64,000 nt of DNA, taken from positions 845,889-909,888 of the forward strand of contig NW_019775591.1 in NCBI RefSeq assembly GCF_001039355.2, read 5' to 3'. Below, piece by piece: positions 1 to 10,281 of the stretch (its first letter is position 1; each line of letters opens with the position of its first letter). Source of the stretch: Lingula anatina (lineage: Eukaryota; Brachiopoda; Lingulata; Lingulida; Lingulidae). Below the pieces are notes generated by a model, which worked only from the letters and a program-made list of their open reading frames with translations, was not told where the DNA came from and ran no database searches. A program made the position numbers and the translations under genes.

Positions 1-76
1 TTCTTTCAAATTCTGCCATCACTTCGAGCTCAGTTTTCACACTGACTCCCGTACCCCGCGGCAATTTAAAACTGGC

Positions 77-2053
77 ATGGCGAGTCACAGGCGACGATGT
101 TCGTCAGAAGTCGTCGGAGTAAATTTGAATAATTTTTGCGTCATTAATTCATGACATATAAATCTGTAAAGATATGATCAAAAAGTATTGCTCTCCCTCA
201 AACAAGGCGTATTTCAAATAACTCTCTATATTAATCACGAACAGTTTAACAAATATTTTGACTTTTAAATCAAGAAGTGGTTTATGTTATGTTACTTGAC
301 GTTGAATGAGTGTTTGTCACTTTATGTAGGCGGGAAATATGACTTTAAGTATTGAAATAAGATCAAATAAGTTTATTAAGTTGTATTTGATATATATATA
401 TATATATATAAACGTTGAATATCAATCATGAATACATTTACAAACACCTTGACCACTGAATCTTAAAGTCGGACCATTTTCACATTTTGCTTTTACAGGG
501 ATTGTACCTCTTTGCCGTACTAGTTGTCGCAGTAGCCATAGCGTCACCCATGCGACGACACACGCACAGAGGTGAATGTGGAATTTTGGGCGCATACAAA
601 AAGGAGGGTGGATTTTATGTGCCAATAAATCCTAGAGACAATCTTGCCAACACCACGGAGACATACTGCCCATGGTATATGATCTATGATGAAAAACCTG
701 GCAGGTATGTTTACTATCTCTCGATCGATCTCATTCCCAGTCTCTCTCTCTCTCTCTCTCTCTCNNNNNNNNNNNNNNNNNNNNNNNNNNNNNNNNNNNN
801 NNNNNNNNNNNNNNNNNNNNNNNNNNNNNNNNNNNNNNNNNNNNNNNNNNNNNNNNNNNNNNNNNNNNNNNNNNNNNNNNNNNNNNNNNNNNNNNNNNNN
901 NNNNNNNNNNNNNNNNNNNNNNNNNNNNNNNNNNNNNNNNNNNNNNNNNNNNNNNNNNNNNNNNNNNNNNNNNNNNNNNNNNNNNNNNNNNNNNNNNNNN
1001 NNNNNNNNNNNNNNNNNNNNNNNNNNNNNNNNNNNNNNNNNNNNNNNNNNNNNNNNNNNNNNNNNNNNNNNNNNNNNNNNNNNNNNNNNNNNNNNNNNNN
1101 NNNNNNNNNNNNNNNNNNNNNNNNNNNNNNNNNNNNNNNNNNNNNNNNNNNNNNNNNNNNNNNNNNNNNNNNNNNNNNNNNNNNNNNNNNNNNNNNNNNN
1201 NNNNNNNNNNNNNNNNNNNNNNNNNNNNNNNNNNNNNNNNNNNNNNNNNNNNNNNNNNNNNNNNNNNNNNNNNNNNNNNNNNNNNNNNNNNNNNNNNNNN
1301 NNNNNNNNNNNNNNNNNNNNNNNNNNNNNNNNNNNNNNNNNNNNNNNNNNNNNNNNNNNNNNNNNNNNNNNNNNNNNNNNNNNNNNNNNNNNNNNNNNNN
1401 NNNNNNNNNNNNNNNNNNNNNNNNNNNNCACACACACACACACACACACACACTGTCTGTCTGTACATACATACATACATGCATCAGTGGCGGATTTAGA
1501 GGTGTTAGGGGGTCCTGACCCCCCCCCCCCCCTTCGACTTTGAAAAAAATCACACCAATGGGGGGGGGGGGTACTTACCCGCTTCTCTTTATTCTGCTCA
1601 ACGCCAGGGGAAGTGTTAATCTCTCAATTTGATTGCATTCAGCAAAAATCCCTGTGGTGTGAGTTCGAACTACCAAGTTCATTGTGAACACACTCTTTGC
1701 CTTATTTTCAAACATAGAACTTGAAAATCACAACATAGTGAATTCTAGAAATGATATTCAAACAATATTGTATTCCCTGTAGTTCTATACTCATCAACAA
1801 TTAAAAACCTAGGTCTTGGATCCAACATAATCCTTTTGGCCACAGCCTAAAATATATAAGCATTGCCTTCAAAAATTGTTGACACGTGTGTTTGAATTTA
1901 TACAGGCAACCCGAAATTCTACCGAGGGCACGTTGTCTATCTGGATACCCGCTTGACGAACGCAACAGTTGCCAGTACGTCAAATACAAGGTCCGAGTAG
2001 ACAGCAAGTGGGAGAGAATAGAAGCGGGCTGCGCTTTGGCGCCCTCTCGGTAG
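77..2053 (+). CDS. Interleukin-17-like secreted cytokine, three exons
   Basis: Proposed exons are 77-118 (least certain), 499-704 and 1906-2053, giving 131 aa. Exon 2 opens with a strongly hydrophobic stretch (LYLFAVLVVAVAIASP), read as the core of a signal peptide, after an Arg-rich n-region from exon 1. The mature part has the IL-17 signature: TYCPW, then YDEKPGRQPEILPRARC, then NSCQY, and a C-terminal EAGCALAPSR followed by a stop. The split Arg codon across the 704/1906 junction restores the typical R-x-P-x-x-x-x-x-A-x-C spacing, which strongly supports the splice. A potential N-glycosylation site (NTT) precedes the first core Cys. IL-17 family members are secreted cystine-knot dimers acting through IL-17 receptors and are expanded in molluscs (known). 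Exon 1 was chosen because ATG 77 gives 14 codons ending in phase 0 before a GTAAAT donor. Another upstream exon is possible. Confidence 0.72.
765..1428. other. Assembly gap (664 N) in the IL-17-like intron
   Basis: This is a run of N flanked by a CT microsatellite (741-764) on the left and a CA microsatellite (1429-1453) on the right. The gap lies wholly within the intron between exons 2 and 3 of the IL-17-like gene. Long reading frames drawn across it are meaningless. Confidence 0.98.
1486..1571. repeat. Homopolymer-rich repeat fragment
   Basis: A GTGGCGGATTTAGAGG-type sequence runs into a C run (about 1519-1532), and a G run follows at about 1560-1571. The GGCGGATYYAG word recurs in the SINE-like repeat near 20.03 kb, so this is probably the edge of an old dispersed repeat in the intron. 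The exact family is unknown. Confidence 0.35.
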
Positions 2054-3016
2054 ACGTAATGACGGATGTCCAGGCGGTAAAGGCCAAAGTTGTAGGTCAC
2101 CTGGAATCTGAGTTTGTGGAACAAGCAGCAGCAATATTCTGGAATCCGAAGTTCGTGTGAAAAAAAGGAACAACTACAACAACGACTGAATGTAATGAGT
2201 GTGTTTCTCTAGCATTTAAAAATTGAAAAAACTGCATATGATATCGCCTGGTATTTACCTTACAAATTCCGCCTTATGGCGCCAACTTTACGAGGCATAA
2301 TTCATTTATTAATCATATTTTGAATTTGTATAATTTTTTGATGATATCTTTAATTTATCTAATGTCAATTTTAACAACGCACTTTTTTATCATGCATTTA
2401 TTTGAAATGATTTTAATATCTTAGTTTATATACTATTATAATATTAATAATAACATTTATGATATTAACAAATACTTATTCATATATTTACTACAAAAGT
2501 ATATATATATTTTTCTATACTCTCTTTTATTTTAAAGACGCTTTGATATTTTTGTGGCCGTGATAATTTATAAACATTATAGTATTGCTAAATTACATGA
2601 AACGAAGCCGTCAATATGATATTCAGTGATTCATTATTATTTTGAAACTGTAGGCCTATAACATTTTTAGCTTTATTATTTATTTAATAACACATTTCTA
2701 CCTTTTCTTACACGTTTTCGATATGTTTTACTCTATTTTTGTGTTTTATAGACCTCTACACAATTCTATGTATTGGTGTTTGGTTTACATTTCAGTATTA
2801 ATAAATCTAAAATTGCGAGACTTATGTTCAGTTATTTCATATTTTCTTTAAAATCAAATCTTTAGATATTAGTTAAAATGCACAAAGGGCATTCTTGATA
2901 CATTGTAAATGTACAGATTTGCTGGTTTGCCATAATAATATGACTTTCAATTTCATACGTTGCCAAGGGACCCCGATCTCTATATCAAGCGCAGTAGATG
3001 AGAATGACAGAAGGCG

Positions 3017-3057
<41 letters not shown>

Positions 3058-3971
3058 CGTGTGTGTGTGTGGGGGGGGGTGTGATTGAAGGCTGATTTTG
3101 TAATTCGAATAATTTTCAAAAGAATGAGTATGTTATCCGGTAGGATTCGAAACGAACTTTTGAAGTAATCACTTTGCGAAAGAGCTCAAGTTGAGACCGA
3201 AACGTGAATTAGCCGTTTGGTATATATAAAAAGTAAGATTTTAACAAAATTAAAAACAAATCTTTTGACTGACAATATCAAATACATGTACTTCCCACGC
3301 GTGCACAAATTCGTCAAAGAAACCCTGATATACATGGATTTAGAAACCCTTTCCCGCAACAACACCTTTCTACTGCAATCAGAATTTTTATGCCTGAATT
3401 CCGGTTAAAAAAACTGGAAATCAAGTATGGTGCTACAATATACTAGCAGCCATCCAGAACTCATGATGCAATACTGGTATAATCAAATGTAATCAGGAGA
3501 GAATTGTTGGTGTCGTATATCCGTGTTTTTATCTACTTAGGTTGGATTGCATGCATTATCATGACAAAAAAGCAGGCATGACACCCGGCGTCACCTGCGA
3601 GCTCTTTATTTAGTAAAGCAAAAAGGCACCTCCATTTTATACATTGTAGTCGTGTGTTTTAGTTTGGTTAAACATACAGGTAAAGCACCACTGTACCTGA
3701 GGACGGCCATTAATGGAAAATTTCTGCAAATCTTAGCATTATCTGTTGGATAGAGATATTCATTATCAACAGACGCAATTTAACCAAGACAAGTATAATC
3801 TAACCGGTAAGTCAATTAACACTTACCTAAGCAAAATAATAAAGTATATTTCAAATGTGTTTTTTTTTTTTTTTTTGTATAAAAGATGTGTGTGTGTGTG
3901 TGATATTTTATTCACTGTGATAACTTAAAGAGATACAAACGTACACAGATTGACCTCTCAGTTAGCCTATA
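2054..3971. other. 3' flank of the IL-17-like gene, AT-rich, no gene seen
   Basis: Very AT-rich sequence follows the IL-17-like stop codon. An AATAAA at 2800-2805 could be the polyadenylation signal. A GT/G-rich microsatellite occupies about 3017-3079, and a T run and a short GT run lie near 3860-3902. Short open frames here are compositional. No RNA gene or coding exon was recognised. Confidence 0.5.
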
Positions 3972-3973
3972 TA

Positions 3974-5637
3974 CAGCATTGGTCAAAAAGGTTGTCCCAC
4001 CCCCAATTCCATGTACTTTTATTTACAAATGATCACCTAACAGCTGTCAATTGTTAGAAATAGTGTTTTTTATTACGTATACCGTGTCTAACATGATTAA
4101 TGGTTTAAAAAATACAAAATAATGGTGAAAATATACATATTTTATACCATTTAGTAAAATTTATAAGAGGTAACCCCTCAAATCGACTGTTTCACTGTGA
4201 CTTCTAAATATGTAAAGAAATGAATATAAAATTGAAAAGGCGCCATCAAATGTCACCAAATTCACACACAATTAGCATTAGGGTGTGCTCGTTAAAGATC
4301 ACGTGCCTAACAGCGTGTGCGTCTACCGCGTACTGCAATTATTTCCTGTAGACGGCGCGACAAGCCTCTAACACGGGCTACAATTCTGTTTTGTGGGATA
4401 TTGTCCCATTCTTCTTAAACAAGTTGGGGGAGTTGGTCCACGTTTTTATGGGGATGGTTCTCCTTTGCATTGCACACTCCAATACATGTCAAAGTTGATT
4501 AGTAAGTTTGATATCAGGGCTCAAAGATGGTGGTTCCATTCTTAGACCATTATGTTTCTTCAACAAACAGTTGCCAGGCGAGAGGTGTGAGCAAGTGTGC
4601 AGTCATGATAAAGCCTGGAGTTAACCCAAAGTCAGTTCTTGAAGATGGAATGAGATATCAGCTGAGAATGCTACGTTCAGTGATCCCACAGGCACCTGAA
4701 CCTGGCCATCCATCACTGGAAGGAAGTTGATTTTGATGCAAAATCAAATTATTTCTTGTATCCCATCGATGGTCAAAGAGGGTCCATAGACATGTTAAAA
4801 AATGCCTCTTGGAAGGGTGTGTGCAGGATGATATCGCCTGAGGTGTTAGATCAATCCGCATTTGGAGAACATTCCAAGCCCATGGTATTAGTACATTGTT
4901 CCTTTTGGAACAAAACGTAACAGGGGCATTTTGATGTAACATTCTCAACAGAAATCTCACTCCATTTGCAAAAGGTGACTTCAGGGATACTACTGGCTTC
5001 ATTGTGACGACGCACTTGCTCACAGCTCTCGTCTGGCAAACGATCTGTTGCAGAAACACAGGGCTCTGAGGATGGGACAACCGTCTTTGAGTCCTGATAT
5101 TAATCCTACTGAGCACCTGTGGCATAAATTGGAATGTGCATTGCAGAGGAGAACCAATTCCTAAATAATCTTGACCAATTCCGCCACGCTCTTTAGGATG
5201 AATGGGACAATATCCCACATAACAGAATTGTTACCCATGTTGAAGGCCTGTCGCGCCGTCTACAGGAGATAATTGCAGTACGAAGTAGACGCACACGCTG
5301 TTAGGCACGTGACCTTTAACGAGCACACCTTCATGCTAATTGTGTGTGAATTTGGTGACATTTGATGGCGCCTTTTCAATTTTATAGACATTTCTTTACA
5401 TCTGTAGAAGTCACAGTGAAACAGTCGATTTGAGGGGGTACCTCTTGTAAATTTTACTAAATGGTATAAAATATGTATATTTTCACCATTATTTTGTATT
5501 TTTTAAACCATTAATCATGTTAGACACGGTATACGTAATAAAAAGCACTATTTCTAACAATTGACAGCTGTTAGGTGATCATTTGTAAATAAAAGTACAT
5601 GGAATTGGGGGTGGGACAACCTTTTTGACCAATGCTG
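3974..5637. mobile_element. Tc1/mariner-type element in foldback (palindromic) form
   Basis: The element is bounded by the inverted terminal word CAGCATTGGTCAAAAAGG and flanked by TA on both sides (3972-3973 and 5638-5639), the target duplication expected for Tc1/mariner. The terminal inverted repeats do not stop after tens of bases: the left part to about 4700 is a diverged reverse complement of the right part from about 4905. Both arms therefore carry the same transposase 3' half pointing outwards, around an approximately 200-bp centre. The arms differ by many substitutions, so the insertion is old and no frame is intact. It is probably non-autonomous and immobile. Confidence 0.85.
4908..5279 (+). 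pseudogene. Degenerate Tc1-like transposase C-terminal part (right arm)
   Basis: Read on the + strand with frame changes and stops. Around 5081-5131 it gives SLSPDINPTEHLWHKLE, which matches the SPDxNPxEHLWxxL block holding the last acidic catalytic residue of Tc1 transposases. Upstream, RLANDLLQKHRALRMGQP fits the preceding helix. The N-terminal DNA-binding half is absent from both arms. An inverted, more diverged copy of the same region lies at about 4330-4700 on the opposite strand. Confidence 0.7.
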
Positions 5638-5639
5638 TA

Positions 5640-5894
5640 TGTTGGGGGTATAAAAACACTAAAACTACGGCATGTTGATGTTCAATATTTGAACTTAAAA
5701 TACCTAATTTACATGTACGTTATTATGAGTAACAGCAGCGTTTTGATGACTAAAATCTGGGTCCCAACCCAACGTACGGGCTTCTACGTCTGGTCTATGG
5801 CCAAAAAAATTGGGGAAAACGTGGGATTTCGTGTGTGAAGAGCAGTCCATCGTGCAACTTTTGGAGGTCGCAGACATGATCAACAGTCGCTCAC
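5640..5894. other. Spacer between two mobile elements
   Basis: This is unremarkable single-copy-looking sequence between the Tc1-like element and the next inverted repeat. Two short overlapping frames lie here on opposite strands without recognisable motifs. No gene is called. Confidence 0.4.
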
Positions 5895-6505
5895 CCTGAG
5901 CTTCAGAGAACTTGACACTAACCTCTTCACTATAGCCTATCTTCATCGTGTCAAGTTACCTCTGACGAAAATAGTTTGACCTAGTTTATATAAGCCAAAC
6001 GAATCCATATTTCAAAATTTTTCACCAAAGTTTGGCGAAAACGCTGATTGGTGAAGTCCAGAATTATGTCCAATGAGAAACTTGTATTTCGTTGCCTCCG
6101 CATAACCGTACACAAAAGAAAGCATGGCGTCTCCTACGAGTGAATACGTAATAAAAGAATGTATTAAGTTATCTCTTGATTCTTTGCAAAATATGAGTAT
6201 ATCGGAATTGAAACCAGAGCAGTTTGAGACCCTGCATAATTATCTACTGAGGGATGATGTATTTTGCGCGCTGCCCACAGGTTACGGCAAGTCCCTGATA
6301 TTCAGCCTTATCTTTGATTGGTCCGGATTTGAACAAAGCGCGCTTTGGCTTGTTCGCGTTCATTGGCTGGATCGTTCAATGAGTCATTGAGGGCGGGCTT
6401 TAAATTTGATTGACGGGCGGTGCGGGCAATCGAATGTGGTCAGAGGTAACTTGACACGATGAAGATAGTGAAGAGGTTAGCGTCAAGTTATCTCTGAAGC
6501 TCAGG
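5895..6505. mobile_element. Inverted-repeat-bounded segment carrying a helicase fragment
   Basis: The left arm 5895-5966 and right arm 6439-6505 are near-perfect reverse complements, differing mainly by a six-base indel. Each arm is itself partly self-complementary (CTTGACAC ... GTGTCAAG). Between the arms lie about 470 bp with ATTGG/CCAAT words, a possible promoter and a short open frame for a RecQ-like N-terminus. The arrangement suggests a non-autonomous DNA element that captured a host exon, or an exon that lies between two copies of a small hairpin repeat. No clear target duplication was seen. Confidence 0.45.
6124..6390 (+). pseudogene. RecQ-like DNA helicase N-terminal fragment
   Basis: The 88-aa open frame starts with a well-placed ATG. 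It contains LKPEQFETLHNYLL, resembling the Q-motif region of RecQ-type SF2 helicases (family pattern: phenylalanine/arginine ... Q). DVFCALPTGYGKSLIF follows, a typical RecQ motif I (Walker A) at about residues 46-61. After FSLIFDW the similarity ends and the frame runs into a stop. The rest of the helicase (DEAD/H box, motifs II-VI) is not in this window. It could be a true first exon, but no good splice donor follows motif I and inverted repeats flank it, so I call it a captured or orphan fragment. Full RecQ enzymes unwind DNA 3' to 5'. Confidence 0.5.
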
Positions 6506-6519
6506 TTGCAGTCGCTGCG

Positions 6520-7529
6520 TGCGGTCTGCAAATTCTCAAAAAATGGAAAAAGTACAACACTGCGCTTGGGTGGCTACGGTGCGTGCGATGCACGTGGTTA
6601 AGGCTCACGGTACACGTACTTATTTCTTGCTCACTACGTACTCACTCCGCACTTCTACGCACCCACCGAGTGGACCTCACGTGCATGTTGAGTGAGTGAA
6701 TAGTGGTCACTCCTTGCGCACGACCGTGAGTTTAAAAGGAGGGGCATGAACGAAAAAGCGTTATTTCTGCCTTTGAAGTCAAGTTTTAAAAATGCCTAAA
6801 AAGACAACAAAGAGCAAGACTGTTTAATACCCTCCCAAATAAAAGAACATCTCAATACGCAAGACTCGTGTGCACAGGACAAGCAACAACCGTAGGAAGT
6901 CAACAAGACTGCCCTACGTCCATTTGCGTTACTCCTTGTACGCATAACGTACGTAGACTACGTACGTAGTGCACGATGCTTGTACTTTGCATTCACGGGG
7001 CGCGCGGAATACGTGCGAAAGCCCGTCAGGCGCAATAGGTACTTCTGGCGTGCGGTGGCTGCACAGTGCTTCTCACGTACTTTCGACGCACTTTCTCCTT
7101 GCGCACTCATTGCAATCACCAATTACTAGATTCCTTCCCTGCATTTTCTGCATATTTGCAAGAGCGTGAATACTTTTTCTTAGCAATATAAAAAGTGACT
7201 TACTTTTGAAAGCGTTTGTGACAACAAATTTGCAGTAGTTTGTAAGAAAATTTTTACTGCTACTTATTTGATGTATTACTACATTTCACATTTACGTGCT
7301 TCATTTAATTGTTGCAACTGTTACATTCAGCGTGCCTCACATAATTGTATTTGCTACGTTGTGAAATCAGTATTTTTAAATTAAATTATTATTAAAATAC
7401 ACTTTACATGTATGTTTTATGCCTATCTATTTTAACAATCTTAAGATTGTATTTATAATTAATTTTCAGATTTTTAAAATATAATTTGGATGAAAAGATA
7501 CCACAATAGCTCATCTTAAAGAAAACAAA
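6520..7529. other. Region upstream of ODC-like copy 1: possible repeat relic, then AT-rich promoter region
   Basis: From 6540 to 7130 the sequence is rich in ACGTGC/GCACGT words and resembles the interior of the element at 7860-8766. A TTTAAAAGG box near 6732 is followed by ATGCCTAAAAAGAC at 6792, a short frame with a stop. A 21-nt palindrome built from ACGTACGTAG sits at 6947-6967. From 7200 the sequence becomes AT-rich and is partly alignable with 15000-15148 upstream of ODC-like copy 2, so it is probably a duplicated promoter region. Confidence 0.35.
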
Positions 7530-7859
7530 ATGACGACAGTACGCCCTCAAACCACGCAAGATATTGAGTCAATTCCTGGACGTCACAATAACCAGGCAAT
7601 ACTGCAAGTTATTAACGAAAAATTATTAGAAAAGACAGACAGGGTAATAATGGCAATTGAGAATCATGAGGTTTTTTAACATGTTATTAACATAATATTG
7701 TGGTGTAAGGCATGTTTAAATATGAAATCACTATGGTTTAGGTTGAAAATGGTTGTGGTTTTAGGCTTTCAAGATTCATTGGTCCGATCGTGAAAGAAAC
7801 TTAAATAGCTTGTGTTATGAAAAACTACCGTTGTTGAAGGCCATAGAAGTGTAACCTTA

Positions 7860-8766
7860 AGCCTCGGTCACAACCGGCCGTACGGGTTCTTACGGGCTGT
7901 TTGCGTCCAAATTTTGCGCAGAATCTCACGTCCCACGCAAGTCCTTCTTACGCAATTTCGAGTTCGCAGACAGCCCGAACGGAGGATGTTGGACATGTCC
8001 AAAAGATTCTACGAATAGCCTGCGAACAGCGAGGCCGCCAGCGTAACTTGCTCCCCTCGCACGGAGTTAGCAAGAAAGACGCGCATTGTGCAAGACGCAC
8101 GTCACAAGCAATGAAGGAGCAAGTGCCCTTTGCGTGCTGAGTAAGGCTCACGCCCTCACAACTAACGAACAAAGTCGAGAGCACACCGGGTATGCGTCGC
8201 ACGTGCGTCACCCCAACGCCTGGTGTATAAAAGGCGTGCTCACGACGCACGCTCGTGTCTTTACAATGAACGTCGTTTTTGTAACGTGTACAGCAATTTC
8301 CAAAATTTTCAAAATTTTGCTCAATTTAGTTTTTAATATGCCTCCAAAAGGCTAAAGAAAGAAACTTACATAGTAGAAAAAAGGGAGGAGGAAGAAGAAA
8401 GAAGAGGGGAACAGGAAGCAAAACTGACGTATGCCGTCAGTACTTGAACCACAAACGTGTGAGGCAAGTGTGAAGCAAAACTGACGCAAAAGGGCACTAC
8501 TTTCGCCGTGCGTTGCATTCATTTCGTAAGTGGTGAGTGTGTGCCACGTATACAGGATGCAAGACAAACTCAAGAAATGAGTACAATTTCCACGACCATC
8601 GCTTCTTTCAATTAGCGTCCCTGCTTGAAAGGACATCTCATGTGGCCCTTGCGACTCGCAAGGCAGACTTTCCTCTACCTCTACGACTTCCACGGCCTCC
8701 GCAACACCCAAAAATCGCAGAGGACATACGATCCTGAAATTCGTGTGTCCGGTTGTGACCGAGGCT
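7860..8766. mobile_element. PIF/Harbinger-like non-autonomous transposon in intron 1 of copy 1
   Basis: Terminal inverted repeats AGCCTCGGTCACAACCGG (left) and the reverse complement (right end, 8749-8766) enclose 907 bp. The direct TTA flanks at 7857-7859 and 8767-8769 are the 3-bp target duplication typical of PIF/Harbinger elements. The interior is GC-richer than its surroundings and full of ACGCACGT-type words. It has a TATAAAAGG box near 8226 and a short frame starting ATGCCTCCAAAAGG at 8338 that stops at once. No transposase is present, so it is non-autonomous or a decayed 5' part. Confidence 0.7.
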
Positions 8767-8772
8767 TTAGGC

Positions 8773-8941
8773 CCCATTCAGAATAGGGGACTTACTAGTC
8801 CGAGGGTCAAATATGGCGACCCACTACAAAGCTTGTAGTCCAATCCACTATTAGACACTGAATAGATATTCCTCGGGGAAGTATTCAAGTGGGTCGGCCA
8901 TATTTGACCCTCGGACTAGTTAGTCCTCTATTCTGAATGGG
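8773..8941. mobile_element. Short palindromic MITE
   Basis: The two arms of about 45-50 bp, beginning CCCATTCAGAATAGG and ending in its reverse complement, share the inner stretch ACTAGTCCGAGGGTCAAATA. They enclose about 70 bp. The element is immediately adjacent to the Harbinger-like element. No coding capacity. The target duplication is unclear. Confidence 0.7.
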
Positions 8942-8944
8942 TCC

Positions 8945-10281
8945 TCAGCCACTGAATCTCTTGGACAATCCTATGGTTTGTCTTCTTTTGGCAGTGATGG
9001 TGAAAAGGTGAATCGTTTCAAAGTGACTAACCGTGCTATTGCCGTTACATGTATAATAAGCCTGGTGTAACTGCCTGCGATATTTTTATTTATTTATTTT
9101 TATTTGAGTTTCTGTGTTTACTTATGCGAAGTACATTTTCCGTTCTTTCTCTGTTTTCTCTGTTTTCTCTCTCTCTCTCTCTCTCGCTCTACTAATTATA
9201 ACGTTACAGGCCATCGCACTTACCTAACCGCACCGTAACATGCCTGTACCACCCCCTGCACTGAACAGTTTTCACTTCACAGCGTATATAAGGCCTCCTC
9301 CCTATTTCTTTTTGCTCACTTCACTTTCTTACACAGAACGGTGCGGGTACTCTAACGACACCATTTTAGCTCACCCAGTCGGAGGAAAAGGTAACTATTT
9401 CAACGATAACGTACATTTCTCTGGCTTTGGGTCTTTCAACGTGTCTATCTATCCTTTTATAACGATATTAGCACACTTGGTCGGGGATTAGTCATATTAT
9501 TTCAACGCTAAAGTAAAGTAAACTTCTCCGGCTTTGGGTCTTTGCAACGTTTCCGTCTATCCTTTTTCTTACACTTTCGTATGTACTTCATGTAAATTTG
9601 TTATCAATTTTTAGGTAATTTTGTATTTTAATTTGTTTTCAGTATTTTTCGCTACATTTTTTGTTCTGTTATTTATTTTGTTTTATTTAATTTTTCTTTC
9701 AGTTTTACGTTTGATTTCAATAAATTCAATCAGTAAAGGAGACTTCCCTTTTTTGACTGAGTGCAGCTACACCTGGAACTTCCAGAAGTCACGTTCACGA
9801 GGCAGTCATGTAATAATGCTCGTTGATAATGGGTCGAAAGGGCAGTTTTCATACAAACAGTAGGTAAAATATAAATGGTTTCTTTTGAAACGGTAACCAT
9901 TTTACCATCTGGTATATGAACTGAAACAAGTACTGGCTTTTAAAACATGCGTTGCAGATATTTTGATTTTCCTTTTCATGCGTGTGATCAAAGGCGAAAC
10001 TTAGTGTTTCATGCTAGAATCACCTATATAAGTTGCCCATATTGACGGGCTTCAATTACTAACATGCTTTTGAAGGCACCATTAGATTTTTTCATTTGAA
10101 TGACAATCGTATCTCTATTCCATCAGATTAATTGACCTGGTTATGGAAAAGCATGTAAATGTATATGTGGATTAAAGCAAAGAATATGAAACACATTCCT
10201 TTTTGGTTAAATTTGGGCTGGTGTCATCTGCATTAATCAAACATACACATTAATATGCATATTATATTATAAATATTGCAG
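8945..10281. other. Remainder of ODC-like copy 1 intron 1
   Basis: The stretch around 8985-9035 (CAGTGATGGTGAAAAGGTGAATCG) is alignable with 15549-15575 in the equivalent intron of copy 2, so the introns share ancestry. A CT microsatellite lies near 9170-9185. An imperfect two-unit tandem repeat of about 105 bp occupies 9360-9570 (both units contain GGCTTTGGGTCTTT). No gene was seen. Confidence 0.5.

Noticed and set aside
487-1553. Long open frames on both strands spanning the first gap
   Set aside because: They are open only because N was translated as X. The real coding part is 499-704, which ends at a splice donor.
4658-5218. 186-codon - strand frame
   Set aside because: It is antisense to the transposase remnant in the right arm of the Tc1-like element, whose + strand shows the SPDxNPxEHLW block.
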